Positions 23,977 to 35,270 of a DNA stretch of 64,000 nt are shown here, piece after piece. Origin of the DNA: Tigriopus japonicus (taxonomy: Eukaryota > Arthropoda > Copepoda > Harpacticoida > Harpacticidae); assembly GCA_010645155.1 (NCBI GenBank), contig JAAGOF010000055.1, positions 1,140,543 to 1,204,542 on the forward strand, written 5' to 3'. The number at the start of each line of letters is the position of its first letter. Within the stretch, counting starts at the first letter, position 1. The notes under the pieces were generated by a model. It made no database searches. It had not been told where the DNA came from and saw only the letters and a list, made by a program, of their open reading frames with translations. A program made the position numbers and the translations under genes.

Positions 23977-24279
23977 CAGGGATCGGTAACCGGTGGGCCG
24001 CGGACCACATGTGGGCCCAAGGATGGTCATTGGTGGGCCCAGACGCTATGGGGAAAGTCCAAAATAGGGGGCCCGAGAGCCAACTATCGTACTGTGCTCG
24101 TGGGCCCAAAGCTCTTTGATCGCTAATTTGTGGGCCCCTGGACCTACCAACGTCTGTTTGGTGGGCCCTTGACAACACGTTGTCAAATTGGTGGGCCCTG
24201 ACCAAAAAGCGGTTGTCGACCCCTGACCAAAAAGCGGTTGCATCCCCCTTACCAAAATGCGGTCGGTTGCCGACCCCTG
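23977..24279. mobile_element. 303-bp hAT MITE
   Basis: The left end CAGGGATCGGTAACCG and the right end, read inverted, CAGGGGTCGGCAACCG differ at two positions. Identical 8-bp duplications ATCTAGAT flank it at 23969-23976 and 24280-24287. The ends match the widespread CAGGGGTCGGCAACC class of hAT termini. The interior is made of degenerate GTGGGCCC units and a tandem CTGACCAAAAAGCGGTTG unit near the right end. There is no coding capacity. Confidence 0.88.
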
Positions 24280-24287
24280 ATCTAGAT

Positions 24288-25011
24288 CAATAGACACTTA
24301 CTTGTAAGCACTTCGAGCCTCGAATGAACCTCCAAAGACTTGCCTTACTGGGGAAGTTTGACGAGCTCTTTCAAAATTTTGGGAAGGACCTTTTGGCCTT
24401 GTATTGTCGCCGGAAGGAAGAAAAGAAGAAAGTTTAAAATCGTACATTGGGCTGGTATGGGTTAATTTGAAGTTGGAGTTTCGACAAAGTAATTTCCCAA
24501 TCCCAAGACTAAAATAGCTAATCGACCCAAGTTCTGGTACTCTATTTTGACTTTCAATTTACCCCACTGTACTTTCATGATGGTGTCTAAAGTATCATTT
24601 AAGTGATTGAAGTGTAGTGTGCTTATGCAGGAACCCCTGACCCCTGAAAGGGGTGGACACAAACTCCGATTTTTGAAAAAATGGTATGAGGCCGAGGATA
24701 TATTTTGACACAATGTCATTTACTCCTTATTATCCATGCATATCCAGTGTATCCATGTATATCTATGCATCTTGAAAGAATTCAGTCAAACTTTTTGTGT
24801 TAATATTTATTGACTAATTGTTCTTCACCATGATTTTAGAGGTCCCAGCACTCCTTTTACTCGTCTCATGAACTTTTGACATTCAGCTCTCCAAAGGATT
24901 TTAGTCCTCTTAACAATCAGGAAAATACATAGATGGAATCTTGCTTCACCCATTAGTCCAACTTCTGTGAAACAATGCTAAATAGAAGTATCTGTGGTGA
25001 TATCTGGAGGG
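24288..25011. other. Intergenic DNA, no gene seen
   Basis: Nothing conserved is seen. A minus-strand AATAAA at about 24806-24811 could serve the possible exon at 25012-25223. Confidence 0.4.
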
Positions 25012-25223
25012 TTACTCCTCTTCCATCCTCATCAGCACCTCCACGACGCAGGAACCATTTCTATAGGAAAATGAAGGAATGAGAACAGTCTCATTTTGGA
25101 ATAAGATGGAGTCCAAGTCGGAGATGTTGTTGGCTATTACTATTGAAGGGCACTTTTGACGGTTCTGGATCAGATCAGCCATCTGATCCGGATTGGAATT
25201 GGAACAAAGGCAATCACGACGTC
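25012..25223 (-). CDS. Possible orphan terminal exon, unknown protein
   Basis: An acceptor-like TTTTGTCTCAAG precedes an open frame of about 70 residues with balanced, protein-like composition. It has Cys pairs at its start (RRDCLC) and NIS, NET and NGS glycosylation-like sequons, and ends in TAA at 25012-25014. No upstream exon could be found and no family is recognised, so it may be a relic or chance. Confidence 0.3.
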
Positions 25224-28200
25224 CTTGAGACAAAATAAGTGAAAAACATGAGGATTAAATCCTGGATTGTGGATTTGATTGAAAATGTTTCAAGTCTTGG
25301 GGCTCAAGAAGGTCAGGACCACGCAGGACTGGAGCTAAAGGTCCTTCAGGGCCAGAGGATCATGTCTTTTCATTGCAGGGATAGGCTCTACGTGCTTGAT
25401 AGGGTTTGATTGATCTTTTTAGTTAGGTCTATCACTTCCGAAGGTTGTAGCAGGCAACCTTGTCATCATCAGATTTCATTTGATCACTTTGATCGTCATC
25501 TTGTAGAAAAGACACCTTGTGGGGGGAGGGGGTTCATTCGCACTCCATGATGTGGTCATTCATTCATTCACTATTTCATTCACTTGTTCTTGGCTGAACT
25601 TAATGTCTTCGAAACACCCACATCAGACTGATTTTGGGGCGTGGGGTTGACCTTTACCAAGGCTAGGACTTGGCTGGACCCGCTTGAAACACAGAAAACC
25701 CCGATTGGCGCACTAACTTTTGGACTCTTGGTCGATTTCCGTTTGATTTTCCGCTCACTACATGGCCGTTTGTACTACTTGTTTACGAACTCTCGGCCTC
25801 ATCCGTGTGAGGTTGCGAGCTAGGAAATTCCGCGAGTTCGTATCCAGTATTTGTTCTCTCAGCTACTCTACAGTTCGTTTTGTCTTTTTTAAACCAATTT
25901 TCTGCTTTATTCCATTTTCCAAATGGAGTTTTTTGATTTTCAACACCGCGACAAGAGCTCTTGAAACCTCTTGCAAAAATTAAAAAAAATATATTTATTT
26001 CTGTTATCTTTCTTCGTCTAATTCAATGTTTTTATTTCCGTTCCTACAAATCACGTGAAAATTTGTTCGAAGTTCCAAAACGTCCAATCAAACGGGACCC
26101 AGCAGTCTCAAATTGAGTTTTTTTTTAACCACTGCCACGGTCTTACCAAGTTGCATAACAATCCCAATGTTCGCGAAAGTTCCCATCTTGTGAAACGTGC
26201 CTTAACAAAGCAGTACATCAGAAGAAGTAAGGATTACACTACAACTAAGTTGTAAAATTGGGGATATTTTTGTCAAATAGTCCCATAAGTAGAAAAGCAA
26301 TAATTGTGTTGACAACCTTCAAAGTTTCTGTGACGTATTTTTCGTTACATCTGCTCTAAGCGGGTTAAGGTTAAGCGGGTTAACATGGATCACAACATCA
26401 CATCATGGATGATGATGTTGAAATCGAATTGGAAAGGAATTTGTATTCCTTTTTATCGTGAACTATGCCACAAAATGACTAGTATTTTACACCAATCGTT
26501 GGCTAACAGGACTATAATAATGGAATGATAAAGAGTCCTAGATTTTCGAGAAAGAAGATTGTGGCATTGTGAACATTCGGTCCATTTTGTCCCATCATTT
26601 TAAGCGACAAGATTGTACACGCAATGTCAGTTGGCTCTTATCTCAATTTGTAGCTACTCCAAGTGTCTTCTAACCACAAACATTTGTCCAAAGTTTTTTT
26701 CTTCCTGGAACTGACAAAGTCCCTCTCAGTTAGGGATCATTCCCCAACACTCTTATATTCCAATAGAGCTGGCTGGCCTTCACAATCTTCCCCTTTTACA
26801 TATTCCTTCGGCAAATTCATTGTTGGCATATCTTTCACCCTCATTCATGCGTTGAACAACGGAGGAGATCGCCAAATGAAAGGGGAGGGGGTACCTTTGG
26901 CGGGGAACAAAGCTCCTTGGATTTCCAAGATGAAAGAGGAACCAACCACTGCCAAGAAAGAGAGACTATCAAGGTATCGCTGATGGTTGCTTCCCGTCAA
27001 GGTACGAATAAGACGGTAATACGAACACTTTTTGCAGTGTATCGAGTGGGCTTGAACAACCCCTTATGACAGTCGTATCATAAGGGCTAAGGGAGGGTTG
27101 CTTGATCCGATACTGAGTGCGAGGTAAAATGTTCATGTGTGGATAAAAACTGGCCTGCTATCCACTTGACTACTGTAAGGGACGAGGGTCTTAAGTTTGC
27201 GTTCCCATTCCTCCATCCATTCAAGGGACGAGAGGGAAGGACCAATTTCACCGTGGACCTCCACGTACAACATATGTCATACACAGAATAGAAAGATTAT
27301 ATCCATTCCAAAGGTCTATGGGGTGTTTCAAAAAATGTTCAGATTTGTTGTTCAACTCATCAATTTGTATGCATTTCGCGCATTCTCCAAACATTTTTCT
27401 TTGAATTAATTAATAAGCATTTGGGTTACTGGTATCAGAACACAAGGGCAAAGAATGTGCGATAAGGGCGTTCTAGTTTGAAAATTCTGTGAATTCGAGA
27501 CAAAACTAATTCCACAACACCCTGTTGTTCGCTTGTCTTCTTACTCTGAGAACAGCCTTTCTGCCTTAAGTCGGCCAAGGCTGCCCCAAAGACCAAAAGA
27601 CCAAGGCTCGATGGTCCTCCATATTGGATTCTGATCTCAGAGTACGCAAAAGTCTGGAAATTGCCGAGGACCCCGCACATTGATAACAACGGTAAGATTC
27701 TCAAAAATGGCAGAAATAGCTTCCATGGCAAAAGGCTTAAAAGAGCAGGATTTTTCAATGCTAAAATAGGCGTCTTTTATTTCAATCGGAATCTTTTTGA
27801 AATTCGAAATCGCCATGAATTTTTGAGGGAGGCAAAAAAAACTGTTTCTTAATGTGTGGCATAGTCTCTTGAATTTGGGTTGATTTATAGACGCTAAAGC
27901 TAACATGCCATCTAGATGACACCCGAACGGGGTCGGTCAGAATGTCACGGAAAACATTGGCAAATTTCCAAACCGTTCTCATACTCGACAATAATCATTG
28001 CTTTCCTTTGTTTCAGGTGGAACAAAACTCAATAACAAACACAAATGTACAACTAAAACACGTGTGCTTCATGTTAAAGTGATCTGTGAATGAATCTGTA
28101 TACATTGCCTTCAAGCTACAAAATAACCTCAAGTATATCTAGCTTATGGTAAGTTGATAAAAATGTACAAGTTCCCTTCACTTTCCAAATTGTCACGCAA

Positions 28201-29165
28201 GAACTTGGGCGACTCGGTCTCTCAAGGCATTAATTTTGCCCATAAACAGTCTACTTAAAACAAAAAAGAAGATTGAATAAATCAAGCGTGTTGACTGCAA
28301 CGTTAAATCTACCTATATTGATAATGACGGGATTAGTTTTGAGCAAATAAATGCGACTGAAAATACTTTTTAGTCTTATACTCTTTTGAATGCTGTCAAA
28401 TTTGCCACTACATGTGTCTGTCAAATAGGGACCGATTTCGACCTTAATAAGCTAAAGACACTCATTTACCTAAAGAGTGGGGTATTGCACTCGTAATGTA
28501 CCCCATTTGACTCAATTTTCGGCAATTGGCATCTCTTCTTAGTGCCTCTCAACTTGAAGTTAAGAAATATCTACAAATTCTATCAAATCCTCTAGTTTTA
28601 TCTATTTTTTGCCAAACTTTCAACATTTTGAGCCCAATATTTCGGCTTTAAAGACATATTCAGTACAATGTTGTTATAGGTTGGGTTACTCAGACGACTC
28701 TGTGACGTCACACCTGTGTTTGCCTGCCAAAACGGCGGGAAATTTTGAACCAAAAACAGTGAAAATCGCGAAAAAATCATGGAAAAAGACCAAAATTTAA
28801 GGAGGTTTTCCGCGATTTCTAGTCGAAAACGGTCCCTAGTTGATGATGCATAGGTGGTGGGGCAGTACATGGCTTTGGTGGCTTTGTGGTGAAGCTTTCG
28901 TGACGCCATTCCAAGATTAGACGCATCCCGAGGATGTGCTTATTGTGAAAGTTTTGCGGATTTGTTGGGGTAGTTTTGATTTTTTAAAGGAATTAATAAG
29001 GTAGCATTCTCATGTTGAATTTTGTTCTCTAAATAGTTCATATAAGGGGCCTTGGTGGAGTAGAATACCGTCCAAATGATTGCTTGCACCACCCAAAACT
29101 ACCATCCACCACTGAGTTACCAAAACGAAGTTACCAAGCTCTCTCAAGATCTCAAAAGTCTCAAC
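25224..29165. other. Intergenic DNA, no gene supported
   Basis: Short frames only, none with a recognisable domain. A CATT-rich microsatellite lies at about 25557-25585. TGACGTCAC at about 28702 recurs near 10572 and in part near 365 and 8535. Confidence 0.5.
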
Positions 29166-29831
29166 ATGGGAAACATTTGTCCTCTTGCACAGGTGAGTAA
29201 ATGCCAATATTGAAATAAAAATCGAGTGTTTTGATAAAAAAAAAATTCGTAACTGTTTCAGAATAATAACAATCGACCTCCAAACGATCTCAATGCACTA
29301 CTCTCCGAGGTCAACGTTCCTGAGGATATGGACAGATCCCATTGGATTCAAGCTTTCCGAACGCATTTAAGGTCCAGCGGAAGAAAAGACATTGAGGGTT
29401 TACTCGATTTTGTGGCTTTGGCCCATATATTGAAAAACAAATGGGATCAGCGCTCCGATTTAGGTGATAGTCCCACTCTCCAATGGAAAAGAGATGAAAT
29501 TGATTTGGAACGGTTGGAACTGATGGTTTTCATACAAGATTCGTATTTTTCCGAGGAGGCTTCGAGCAAAATCGCCTTGAGTAACCGGATCCTTTGGGAC
29601 CAACTGTGCCAAGCTCTTCAAGAGATACAACACAACAAAAAATTGCAAAATGTTGAGATTGATTTGGACGACACCTGTCGATTAATTTGGCAGGCCAGAA
29701 GCGACTACAAGGTGTGGAAAGGAGGTGTGGACAAGGCTTACAATGCTTATTTGGCTTCAAAGCCTACTTTGCCAACTCTGACAAAGTGCTCTTTGGCTAC
29801 TTTTGTCGATTCTATGAAAACGCAACCATAA
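29166..29831 (+). CDS. Putatively N-myristoylated RGS-like domain protein
   Basis: Two exons, 29166-29192 (MGNICPLAQ, donor GTGAGT) and 29262-29831, join in phase 0 to 198 aa, with TAA at 29829-29831 and AATAAA at 29961. MGNIC is a good myristoylation plus palmitoylation signal, implying membrane anchoring. The body reads as an all-helical RGS-like fold: a WIQAFRTHL helix, LLDFVALAHILKNKW, then FIQDSYFSEEASSKIALSNR and a late IWQARSDYKVWKGGVDKAYN helix. These match the order and spacing of RGS helices (ap-x-I-x-l and aq..IY...). Sequence similarity is weak, and the usual catalytic Asn positions that would confer GAP activity cannot be assigned with confidence. It could bind G-alpha without accelerating hydrolysis, or be another nine-helix protein. 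Confidence 0.6.
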
Positions 29832-32323
29832 GTAAATTTGAAGGGCAACCTCTTACCTTTATCAGAGGAAAAGATCAACGACAAACTTTCATTTCAAAAC
29901 ACATTGTTTTAGAAAGCAACCTTGAATATCTATTTTTGAGGAGACATTAAAAAGACCAAAAATAAAAAAGTGTCAGTTGATTTATTTCAAGAATAATTCT
30001 GTTTGTTGTTCATACATATACCGATAGCTAGTCTTGGAAAAGCTGAAATACCTTATTTTTGATTGATGAAAATAAATTGAATGGCATGCAAACGGACAAA
30101 TGTGCATAATTATCTTATTATCACAGGCACTTGACGAATGACTTGGCCGATTTGAAATCGGATATTTGGTCAAAAAACATAAGACAACATTTCATTACTG
30201 TATGGATGGATGGTCAGAGTTGAGTAAGGCACTAGGTTTGCCACAAGGGAAATGGGTGATGATGCTAAAGGAAGCAAGGTGTTCTTGATTTGATACCAGA
30301 GTAGTGACCAGAAAATGGATGCTTTTGTGCGTTGGTTTGAGCTTAGTGTCATTTTAAAGCAATACCTGTTCTGAGCCACGCCAATCAAAACTAGGATTAG
30401 CAGTTGTGTTGAAAAGTCAAAAGGTCAAGATTTAATTACTCTAATTCAAATAGCTTGAGTATATTAAAATCAAATCCAATTAACAGTCCTCAAGAATACT
30501 CCCATATCAACTTCAAGCTCACTTGACTTTGGAATACTCGAGCTTTTTGAATAAGTGCACTTAAAATGCGACCTCTTTCTTGCGATGTTTTTTTCCCATG
30601 TTAACGAAGTTAAGAATAACTTTAGGGTGCATCAAAATCAAATGAGCTAAACTTTCCTCAAGGATACTCATAACCTAGCTGCGGCGTTTCATCAAGCACA
30701 ACTAAAGACCCGAGAGCATATTTGAGGATTGTCTATGATATTTGATCATGGTAAACACTAATATTTTTCTTAAATACGTTAACACGTGACCCAACCAATT
30801 CAAGATAATATTTTGAGATTTTTCTGGCAAAGATTTCCCAGGTGAAAGGAATTTTTGAAAAGGCATCACCAATTTGAGTTTTCTGTAACGATTTGATCAT
30901 TTTACATGTACATTCTTTGAACTGATGATAACCAAGGTACACATAGTCAAAACATGTGCAAAAATTGTCTTTAACGTCGAGGAAACAAAGTTACACATGT
31001 TAACACATAAGATTTTTTGGGGAGTATGCCAAAATCAAATCAGATTAATGGTCGTTGAGCATGCAAAGTTAAATATATCCTTAGGGATCGTTAATCTGGC
31101 ATGATTTTGGTGTACTCTAAAAAAATTCAAATGTGTTTACATGTGACCCAATGGGTTACATGGTCCATTTTATGTTTATACATCTAATGGTACATTCCCC
31201 TTGCTTTGGAACAATAAAACCCCAAGAATATTGAGCAAACAATAACATTTTTTTTAAATCACAAAGGAAAATGAATGCCTCAATTTCTCTCTTGCCTAAA
31301 ATAAGTTCAAAAATTGGCTTGCACATAAGATTAAAAGTCCTCAAGTATGTTCTCTAATCACTCATCATTTGTCTTGAAAACAACGCAGTATCTAGTTTAA
31401 CAGTACACTCAAGTGATTTGATTTGGTTTGCTCAAAATTTTCTTTGACATACATGCGTGCCATGCATTTTTCTTGAGGTACAAAAACACTATCACTTGTT
31501 GTTTGGTCAAATGTTCTTGGGTTTTCACTTTTCCAAAGAATGTACCTACATATACCATAAGATGGATGATCCTTTGATGCTTCATGTTACATCAAACTTT
31601 GCAAGGTCAAAAGGCGGAAATCTTTGAGATCGGTCAAGTTGGTAAGTATGACATTTGGCGCTATTCGGAAGGCAAAGAAAAGATACTCCCAACTTTTCTT
31701 TTACCCTACTCCAGTGCTCTGGAAATTGAAGGAGTTCCGTCGTGAACAGAGCCTTCTAGTTCATTTGGCTCACAGAAGGCCCAAACAAAGCTAAGGCTCT
31801 TCTAAACTTGGGAATTCTGTGTCTTGGTATAAGTGATTGGATGTACAATATCCAACACAGCATTGATGACAATTGCTCTTTTCACACATTCCTTTAAAAT
31901 GACACCAATAATTGAAGCCGCTCTCAAATGCATCCGATTCGTGCGATTTGTAGGATCATTGCGATTGTAGATCAAATTCATATCATGTTGCATAAAAACC
32001 AATGCTTCTTAAAACTTTACTTTACACATAAATCTTTGCAATTCGGGGGAATCATTTTCTTTTTACAAAGGCTTACTGTATGAATATGGTAACATTAGTT
32101 ATTGCGACAAATAAATTCTGAGAAAAAACCTTCAGATCCAATTGTACTGTTTCATAACCTGAACAAGGAAATTTTAAAAACTGTCCTATAATTAATACTT
32201 ATCGGTAAACCAATGTGTCAGTAATGTCAGTTAAAAAAATTTAACGCAAAAACTTGAATCGATGAGTAAATACTATTTACATAGGAGGTCAAGAGGAATG
32301 CACCCGTTTTCGATGTTCATGGC
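29832..32323. other. Intergenic DNA with a foldback repeat
   Basis: No gene is recognised. CCAAAATCAAAT-type motifs recur at about 30630 and 31030, and the foldback at 30993-31145 is listed separately. Confidence 0.5.
30993..31145. repeat. 153-bp foldback repeat
   Basis: The arms at 30993-31047 and 31091-31145 are reverse complements with several mismatches (ACATGTTAACACAT... paired with ...ATGTGTTTACATGTG). The loop is about 43 bp. It is probably a MITE or hairpin relic; no target duplication was found. Confidence 0.55.
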
Positions 32324-35270
32324 CTAAACAGCAGCCATCTCTTGCTCAATCATGTCTTCTGGAGAGTCTTCCTCCTTATCTTCAGCCTTTTCAGGCTGGT
32401 CGTCATCGTCATTTTTCTCTCCTTCCTCTTCTTTCGGGTTGTCCTCGGTTTCAGCTCCCTCGTCAATGTTTTCATCTTCAATGGGGACATCATCTAGATT
32501 TTCAATGTGTTCTTCCATGGCCTCATCCTCTTCATTGATCATTGAAACCGAATCGGCGATGGTGATATCGTCACCCAAGACTGGTGGGGGTGGAGGGGCC
32601 TCATCCACCAATAACTCCTCGCTACAAACAAGCCAAAAGTTACACGTGTTCACCGATTTCATAGGTCGAATAAGCAAAAAATAATTACCTGATGTCCTTG
32701 GCATCCCAGACTCTCATGGTGGCATCAGAGGATCCGCTGAACACTTTGTCACCGACGATAGCAAGGCAGTTCACAGCTCCCTCGTGGCCTGGGTATGTTC
32801 TTCGGAGAGCTCCTGATTTGGCATCATAGGCTCGGATCTCACCATCACCGCAGCCAGTGAACACTACAAATTTGCAAATGTTTTATTGGCCAAAGTGTTT
32901 TAGCGAAATTGGAGGATCACCACACATACACACACACGCGATGAAAAGTCAAGAAACATGACAGCTTACGGATTCCTTTGCTGAATTTCATGCAAATGAC
33001 AGCTTGTTTGTGCCCTTTGTAATGTCTCGTGCAATCTCCAAATTCAGTGACCCAGCATCTAGCGGTATTATCCGCTCCTCCGGAGTACATAAGCCTATTG
33101 GCGACTACCAAGCAAAGCACCACCTTTTCATGACCTTCCATGATCTGCAATAAAAAGAGAAGATCCTCATTGCATTGCATTGTGATGAAGAAGATCAAGA
33201 TTGGGTGGATTTGAGGCTTTTTTAACATCCCAAATTGATTGAGATAGGTTCAAATCTAATTACGATTGGAACCTATGCTCCTTCAAAAATGGGCAACGGC
33301 TCTATCTGGGCAATCAGTCTCTACTTTCTACATGATGCTTGGTCACTGACATGGAAGATTTGGGCTATGTGCGAAACAAGGCGACCACTTTTGGTTGACC
33401 GTACCCTAAAATTTGAAAACTACCCTAACAGAAGTATTGAAGTATAGACACACTGCAACGCCAAAGTGAAGGGAGAACCGAAACATCAGTCTCCAAACTC
33501 ACAGATATTGCCCTTGCAATGAACAAAGACAACTGATCGGGTTGCACCCTGGAACACTCTAACTTCGTCGCCTATTTCAGGCATCCAAGAACGAGCATGG
33601 CCGTCCACAGAAGCCGTGTACATGTAGGTTTTGTCGTGATCGAAGCACATGTCCAACACCATTTTTGTATGACCCAGCATTTTCTGGCAGAGCCAATAAG
33701 CAAATGGAAACGCATTAACTTCCAAGTGTATCCTCAAGAAAATGTGCGATGATATTTTTACCAATGCACTTAGTGTCATAACCCTTCCAATCTCACCTTG
33801 ATGACTTGACCAGTTGCAATGTTCCAAGATCTGATGGAGTTGTCAGCTGATCCAGTGTAAAGGATCTTCCCACTGGCATCGGTGGACATGCACGTGATCC
33901 CACCTGTGTGTCCTTTGAAGATCTGAGGAAGTAAAAGTATTGATAGGATTTTAAGGTCAACATAACACCCCTTTGAATACCTTGAGACAACCCCCAGTGT
34001 CACAAGACCAAGAACGGGCTGTATGATCAGCAGAGCCAGTGATGAGCGTATCGCCGGGATTGATTGTGGCCCCATCGTTTGGGTCAAAATCCTCAGCAGG
34101 AATGAAAATGATGGGATACACTCCTCGAGCATGACCTTTGAAAGTTCGAATGCAAGCGGTCTCCTCCATTCCCTCGCTTATTCCTTCGGTATCCAGACGC
34201 CAAGCCTTGGCAGTTCGATCGTAAGAGGAGGAAAAGATGAAATCCTCCGTAACGATCAGCCTTGAAATGTATGGAGGGTTTAATTCAAGGCATTTTAATG
34301 AAGCAAAGAAATTTATACCTTTGGATGCGGGCACTGTGGCCTTCGTAGACGAAAAGGCATTCGCATGTGGTCATGCACCATTTTCGAATCGTCGAGTCTG
34401 CCGATCCAGTGATCACAATAGTATCCATAATGGCAACTGCGTTGATGTAACTCGAATGCCCCCTATAATGTTTTGAAGAATTCATAACCATCATAAAGCC
34501 CGCAATCTTGAACCACATTCTGTCTAACACTCCTGTTCTTTTTAACTAGTTAAGATCAGGCTCAGTGACGGAAAACAGGTTCAGTTACCTCTTCCTTAAC
34601 TTTTGTGTCTCTATGTCTTTGATATTTTAAACGATACTCTTACTTTTCTTAGCTCTGAATAAAAGGCAAGAGAAAGAAAAAAAGAAGCTCTTTTTATTTA
34701 ACCACCAAAAAATATAACTATCATTTTGACAGAATGCGATTTCAAATATAAAACCTACTTTTTTGATTGAAACCAGGATTTGAAATTGTGAGTGTACGGT
34801 ACACCTCTTGCGTTTTCATCTTAAAAATGAAATCCAAATCCCATCAATTTGTTCAAACACTGCGATGAATTACTTGCTAAATTTCGGTGATTTTAGGTGC
34901 ACCACATCGAGGAGCTTGAAAACATGAGTTCAAGCGTTGCGCTTTTTGTCTTTCATTTATTGGATACACTGGTTTAGTGAGGTCAAACAAAAGATCAACT
35001 TCTTAAAGAAATTTCCTTCTAATTTGAACCGAACTAGGAAATGGTACTCCCATTGAAATGAGAGTTTACCCATCAACAATACCTGAGGACACCCAAACAC
35101 TCCGTTTCTGGGGTGTGGGTTGACCACATCCTGGCCGTGGCATCTTCGGAACCAGTCACGAGCATGGACATGTCATCTGAGAGTGCCATGCAGTTGACAC
35201 TTTCGTCATGGTCGCCGAGGGTCTCCTTCAGGAGACTGGCCTTGTTGTTGTTGGAGCTTCCGTTTCCCAT
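32324..35270 (-). CDS. wdr86: WDR86-type WD40-repeat protein with mutually exclusive exons
   Basis: Exons are 35083-35270, 34319-34462, 33981-34260, 33797-33922, then either 33503-33683 (5a) or 32970-33144 (5b), then 32689-32863 and 32324-32621. The 5a form is 463 aa and the 5b form 461 aa; including both shifts frame to an early stop. The N-terminus MGNGSSNN is a myristoylation signal and matches the MGNG start of vertebrate WDR86. WD repeats with GH...TGS.D.TAR.W signatures fill about residues 20-365, forming one propeller. Unlike the vertebrate protein, the last exon adds about 98 residues: a PPPPP stretch and a strongly acidic Asp/Glu tail ending AAV. An acceptor (CTCTCCTAG) abuts the ATG, so at least one 5' non-coding exon exists, possibly ending at about 35338. 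Function in the family is poorly known; a membrane-associated scaffold is inferred. Confidence 0.88.
32970..33144 (-). CDS. wdr86: wdr86 alternative exon 5b
   Basis: 175 nt, phase 0 to phase 1, acceptor TTTATTGCAG, donor GTAAGC. It encodes IMEGHEKVVLCLVV...ARCWVTEFGDCTRHY...KFSKGI, homologous along its length to exon 5a. The leftover C with TG of exon 6 makes CTG (Leu). It is the closer match to the vertebrate WDR86 repeat (NRLVYSGSADRT-like). Confidence 0.85.
33503..33683 (-). CDS. wdr86: wdr86 alternative exon 5a
   Basis: 181 nt, phase 0 to phase 1, acceptor TCTGCCAG, donor GTGAGT. It encodes KMLGHTKMVLDMCF...ARSWMPEIGDEVRVF...HCKGNI, one WD repeat plus the first strands of the next. The leftover T with TG of exon 6 makes TTG (Leu). 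Confidence 0.85.

Noticed and set aside
33229..33500. A possible extra wdr86 exon (acceptor TTGCAG near 33450) to join exon 5a to 5b in frame
   Set aside because: A 29-nt exon fits the phase but encodes no WD-repeat sequence, and the mutually exclusive model explains the phases without it.
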